DNA from: Ralstonia sp. UBA689
GTDB taxonomy: Bacteria; Pseudomonadota; Gammaproteobacteria; Burkholderiales; Burkholderiaceae
Assembly (NCBI RefSeq): GCF_002298975.1
Contig: NZ_DBMV01000033.1
Coordinates: 1 to 64,000, forward strand
DNA: 64,000 nucleotides
Direction: 5' to 3'
The translations under genes and the position numbers were made by a program. Of the stretch, positions 60,606-64,000 are shown piece after piece. The notes beneath the pieces were generated by a model. It was not told the DNA's origin and made no database searches. It saw only the letters and a program-made list of their open reading frames with translations. Each line of letters begins with the position of its first letter. The stretch's first letter is position 1.

Positions 60606-60617
60606 AACCGCAACGGT

Positions 60618-61766
60618 TCAACTCACCGCCGGTTTTTCCCCAGTCAGCAAGTAATGCATCAACTCCCGCACCGGCCGAATCGCCTCCCCAAACGGCAGCT
60701 TCCCCGCGCCGCGGAAGAACAACCCGCGCTCCACATCCCCGCGCAGCGCTTGGGCCAGCTTCAGGTCGATGCAGAACTGCCCCACCTTGCCGATACCATC
60801 GCGCAGCCCGCACGTCTGCAAGCAATCGAACCCTTGCAAGCAATCCCGCACCTTGGCCTTGGCCTGCAGCGCGCTTTCACGCGACAGATAACGCGACAGC
60901 CACGGCGTCATCACCGCGCGCGCCGGCAGCCCGGCCACGCTGACGAACTCGGCAATGTCGCCCTGCTCCGCGCCGGTCAGCACGCGCTTGAAGCGCGGGT
61001 GCGCGTCACCTTCTTCCGTCACTGCAAACGCAGTGCCGAGTTGCACGGCGGCAGCGCCCTTATCCAGCCAATGCCGCACCTTGGCATGCGAATCAATGCC
61101 GCCCGCGAGGATGATCGGAATCTGCTCCGCCGCCAGCCCCAGCTTGACGAACAACTCACGGCATTCGTCCAGCACGCGCGCGAACGAGAAGCGCTCGTCG
61201 CGCAGGTCCTCGATGCGCGCCGCGCCCAGGTGGCCGCCCGCGTGCGACGGGTGCTCGATCACCACCGCATCCGGCAGCCGTTCCTTCTTCATCCAACGCT
61301 TGAGCACCACGCCCACGCCGCGTGAGTCAGAAAGAATCGGGATCAACGCCACATTCGGATGCCCTGCTGTCATCTCCGGCAGGTCGAGCGGCAGGCCCGC
61401 ACCCATGACGATGGCGTCCGCGCCACTCTCGCAAGCCTGCCGCACCAGCGCGGCGTGTGACTCCACAGCCTTCATCACATTTACGGCGATCAGGCCATTG
61501 CCTTGGGCACCCTCGCGCGCGGCGCGAATCTCCCGATCCAGCGCGACGAGGTTGGCGGCATTGATGGCCTCCTTGTCGCGGGACTTCTCGGTGGCGGCTG
61601 CCAAGTCTGCATGGTGATGTCGCAGGTCGATGCTGGCGATGGTGCCAACGCCGCCCTCGCGCGCTACGGCGCCGGCCAGCCGGTGCGCCGAAATACCCAC
61701 GCCCATCCCGCCCTGCACGATGGGCACGAGGCTGCGCCCCGCGAGTGTGAAGCGACGCTCCAGCAT
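60618..61766 (-). CDS. Nitronate monooxygenase family protein
   Basis: 382 residues, TIM-barrel FMN enzyme. N-terminal PIVQGGMGVGISAHRLAGAV, the conserved HPSHAGGHLGAAR, and the phosphate-binding IPIILAGGIDSHAKV, GAAAVQLGTAFAV. The His of the family is retained in HAGGH. It oxidises alkyl nitronates or related substrates. A longer frame runs to 62039 but covers the TPP riboswitch, so the ATG at 61766 is chosen. Divergent from thiC. Confidence 0.9.
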   Translation of the reverse strand: MLERRFTLAGRSLVPIVQGGMGVGISAHRLAGAVAREGGVGTIASIDLRHHHADLAAATEKSRDKEAINAANLVALDREIRAAREGAQGNGLIAVNVMKAVESHAALVRQACESGADAIVMGAGLPLDLPEMTAGHPNVALIPILSDSRGVGVVLKRWMKKERLPDAVVIEHPSHAGGHLGAARIEDLRDERFSFARVLDECRELFVKLGLAAEQIPIILAGGIDSHAKVRHWLDKGAAAVQLGTAFAVTEEGDAHPRFKRVLTGAEQGDIAEFVSVAGLPARAVMTPWLSRYLSRESALQAKAKVRDCLQGFDCLQTCGLRDGIGKVGQFCIDLKLAQALRGDVERGLFFRGAGKLPFGEAIRPVRELMHYLLTGEKPAVS

Positions 61767-61987
61767 GACAACTCCCTGCGGCTGCGCCGCAATGTAATAG
61801 AAAAGGGATCGAGCGTCGCACAGGTGAAACGCGGCCGCGTTGCGCCAGATCAAGACCGGGGTTGTCGGTGCGCGCTGCCGCACATTACGCAGGGGTTTGG
61901 ACTGAAATAACGCCCGCGCCGTCACCCACCGGGTTTTCCTGCTGGCAACGGCGGCAGCCCTGTGCTTAAATTCAGCCTCGTTGGATG

Positions 61988-62075
61988 AAACAGGGGTGCC
62001 GTACGGATGGGCCGTGCGGCTGAGAGAGTCCCTTCGCACCCGATCCGGTTCGTACCGGCGTGGGAAGTTTCAGAA
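61988..62075 (+). promoter_or_regulatory. TPP riboswitch (THI element)
   Basis: The THI-box pieces appear in order: ACAGGGGTGCC, CGGCTGAGAGAGTCCC, and ACCCGATCCGG followed by ACCGGCGTGGGAAGT. The CTGAGA element contacts the pyrimidine ring of TPP. It lies about 105 bp before the thiC start and should shut off thiC when TPP is plentiful. Confidence 0.95.
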
Positions 62076-62181
62076 CACCGCGTAGTCTCTGGCAGCGCCC
62101 CATCAATTCTTCGGGTCACGCCACCTCTCCCGGTTTCGTCCACCGCCTGCTCCACCAGGCCACAGAATCTAGGACGAGACC

Positions 62182-64000
62182 ATGCCCCAAGCCAAAAACG
62201 CCCCCGCCGCATCGTTCGACTCGCTGCAGTCCGAGCTCGACCAGAAGTTCGCCTATCCGGCCTCCAGCAAGACCTACATCGTCGGCAGCCGCCCGGACAT
62301 CCGCGTGCCGATGCGCACCATCAAGCAGACCGCCACGCGCACCGACAAGGGCGAGATGCTGAACCCGCCGGTGCCGGTGTACGACACCTCGGGCCCCTAC
62401 TCCGATCCGGACGTACACATCGATCTGAAGGCGGGCCTCGCCCCGCTGCGCGCCAAGTGGATCGACGAGCGCGGCGATACGGAAATCCTCTCGGGCCTGT
62501 CGTCCGAATACGGCCAGACGCGTGCCAACGACCCGGCTACGGCGCACCTGCGCTTCTCGCACATCTCCAAGCCGCGCCGCGCCAAGGCTGGCGCCAACGT
62601 GAGCCAGATGCACTACGCGCGTCGCGGCATCATCACGCCGGAAATGGAGTACGTCGCGCTGCGCGAATCGCTGAACCTGCAAGCGCTGCAAGACAAGCCC
62701 GAGTACCGCCAACTGCTCAAGCAGCATCCGGGCTTCTCGTACGGCGCGAACCTGCCGCAGCGCCCGGAAGACATCACGCCGGAATTCGTGCGTGCAGAAA
62801 TCGCTGCCGGCCGCGCGATCATTCCCGCCAACATCAACCACACCGAGCTGGAGCCGATGGCCATCGGCCGCAACTTCCGCGTGAAGATCAACGGCAACCT
62901 CGGCAACTCGGCGGTCACCTCGTCGCTGGCCGAGGAAGTGGAAAAGATGGTGTGGGCGATCCGCTGGGGCGCCGACACCATCATGGACTTGTCCACCGGC
63001 AAGCACATCCATGAAACGCGCGAATGGATCCTGCGCAACTCGCCGGTGCCCATCGGCACGGTGCCGATCTATCAGGCGCTGGACAAGACCGGCGGCGTGG
63101 CCGAAGACCTGACGTGGGAGATGTTCCGCGACACACTCATCGAACAGGCCGAGCAAGGCGTGGACTACTTCACCATCCACGCGGGCGTGCTGCTGCGCTA
63201 CGTGCCGCTGACGGCCGACCGCATTACCGGCATCGTCTCGCGCGGAGGCTCCATCATGGCCAAGTGGTGCCTGGCGCATCACAAGGAAAACTTCCTGTAC
63301 ACGCACTTCGACGAGATCTGCGAAATCATGAAGGCGTACGACGTGTCGTTCAGCCTGGGCGACGGTCTGCGCCCCGGTTGCATTGCCGACTCGAACGACG
63401 CCGCGCAATTCGGCGAGCTGCACACGCTGGGCGAACTGACCAAGAAGGCGTGGGAGCACGATGTGCAGGTCATGATCGAAGGCCCGGGCCACGTGCCGCT
63501 GCAGCGCGTGCAGGCCAACATGGACGAAGAGCTGAAGCACTGCTTCGAAGCCCCGTTCTACACGCTGGGCCCGCTGGTGACCGACATCGCCCCGGGCTAC
63601 GACCACATCACCAGCGGCATCGGTGCGGCCAACATCGGTTGGTACGGCACGGCCATGCTGTGCTACGTCACGCCCAAGGAACACCTGGGCCTGCCGGACA
63701 AGGAAGACGTGCGCGAAGGCATCATCACCTACAAGATCGCCGCGCACGCGGCCGACCTTGCCAAGGGCTGGCCGGGTGCGCAGCTGCGTGACAACGCGCT
63801 GTCGAAGGCACGCTTCGAATTCCGCTGGGAAGACCAGTTCAACCTCGGCCTCGATCCGGAGAAGGCACGCGCCTTCCACGATGAAACGCTGCCGGCCGAG
63901 GGCGCCAAGATCGCGCACTTCTGTTCGATGTGCGGTCCGAAGTTCTGCTCGATGAAGATCACGCAGGAAGTGCGCGATTACGCGGCATCGCTCGATTCCA
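62182..64000 (+). CDS. thiC: Phosphomethylpyrimidine synthase ThiC (3' end outside the window)
   Basis: 606 codons are visible; the stop lies beyond 64000. It is a radical-SAM enzyme that turns aminoimidazole ribotide into hydroxymethylpyrimidine phosphate for thiamine synthesis. Family segments include NPPVPVYDTSGPYSDP, ARRGIITPEMEYVA, INHTELEPMAIGRNF and GPGHVPL. The [4Fe-4S] motif CSMCGPKFC is near the right edge, as expected for the C-terminus. Controlled by the TPP riboswitch upstream. Confidence 0.97.
   Translation, partial: MPQAKNAPAASFDSLQSELDQKFAYPASSKTYIVGSRPDIRVPMRTIKQTATRTDKGEMLNPPVPVYDTSGPYSDPDVHIDLKAGLAPLRAKWIDERGDTEILSGLSSEYGQTRANDPATAHLRFSHISKPRRAKAGANVSQMHYARRGIITPEMEYVALRESLNLQALQDKPEYRQLLKQHPGFSYGANLPQRPEDITPEFVRAEIAAGRAIIPANINHTELEPMAIGRNFRVKINGNLGNSAVTSSLAEEVEKMVWAIRWGADTIMDLSTGKHIHETREWILRNSPVPIGTVPIYQALDKTGGVAEDLTWEMFRDTLIEQAEQGVDYFTIHAGVLLRYVPLTADRITGIVSRGGSIMAKWCLAHHKENFLYTHFDEICEIMKAYDVSFSLGDGLRPGCIADSNDAAQFGELHTLGELTKKAWEHDVQVMIEGPGHVPLQRVQANMDEELKHCFEAPFYTLGPLVTDIAPGYDHITSGIGAANIGWYGTAMLCYVTPKEHLGLPDKEDVREGIITYKIAAHAADLAKGWPGAQLRDNALSKARFEFRWEDQFNLGLDPEKARAFHDETLPAEGAKIAHFCSMCGPKFCSMKITQEVRDYAASLDS

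Noticed and set aside
61767..62039. N-terminal extension of the nitronate monooxygenase by 91 residues
   Set aside because: It would cover the TPP riboswitch and lacks similarity to the family; the ATG at 61766 gives the normal start.
1..64000. tRNA, rRNA, CRISPR array, complete insertion sequence
   Set aside because: Looked for by eye on both strands; no cloverleaf, repeat-spacer array or transposase was found.

Overview
The window reads as chromosomal DNA of a betaproteobacterium of the family Burkholderiaceae, most likely Ralstonia. It is GC-rich throughout, and several proteins are of types common in Ralstonia and Burkholderia (TorF-like and OmpC-like porins, NsrR/Hmp/NnrS, MocR regulators, AidB-like acyl-CoA dehydrogenase, ThiC behind a TPP riboswitch). 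This assignment is an inference from protein recognition; no search was run. No rRNA, tRNA, CRISPR array or complete insertion sequence was seen.

Layout. 1-3.2 kb: a small membrane protein, an LprI-like protein, a GDSL lipoprotein and a TorF-like porin. 3.2-11.6 kb: the potassium-uptake operon kdpFABC, followed after a pair of inverted repeats by the sensor kinase kdpD; no kdpE follows. 11.7-24.9 kb: a MetQ-type binding protein, a gene-poor stretch with a strong small-RNA candidate and two more terminators, a receiver-EAL protein, a LuxR-type response regulator, an aquaporin, an MFS pump with its divergent XRE regulator, an isochorismatase-like protein, a thioesterase, a porin, and a TctDE-like two-component system beside an NMT1-type binding protein. 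24.9-33.6 kb: a type I restriction-modification island, read leftward as hsdM-hsdS-dinD-unknown-hsdR, with scars of broken genes on both flanks. 33.6-36.7 kb: a nitric-oxide detoxification unit (nsrR, hmp, nnrS). 36.8-48.4 kb: ordinary accessory metabolism and regulation: MocR and a carboxymuconolactone-decarboxylase-like protein, an MFS/LysR pair, argC, the nickel/cobalt efflux pair rcnA/rcnR, UspA, a thioesterase and small proteins.

48.4-51.0 kb is a compositionally different islet. It holds an OLD-like ATPase on the minus strand and, divergently, a C4-like phage antisense RNA locus followed by a leader ORF and a small phage-type protein. 51-56.2 kb: a LysR/LysE pair and a divergent coniferyl-aldehyde-dehydrogenase-like and GMC alcohol-dehydrogenase pair. 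56.2-60.6 kb: another copy of the hairpin repeat, an amino-acid binding protein and a decayed relative of it, an AidB-like enzyme and an autotransporter scar. 60.6-64 kb: nitronate monooxygenase, a TPP riboswitch and thiC, cut by the window end.

Most worth a second look: (1) a dispersed ~230-bp element, three long copies plus a terminal fragment, whose long hairpin arms differ in sequence between copies yet keep pairing; (2) a 0.9-kb gene-poor region with one promoter-terminator small RNA candidate and two further structured terminators, each preceded by a C-rich, anti-Shine-Dalgarno-like stretch; (3) a type I restriction operon carrying dinD and an unrecognised gene between the specificity and restriction subunits; (4) the OLD-like ATPase/C4-RNA islet; (5) four TTTAC boxes in helical phase upstream of the porin-kdp block.
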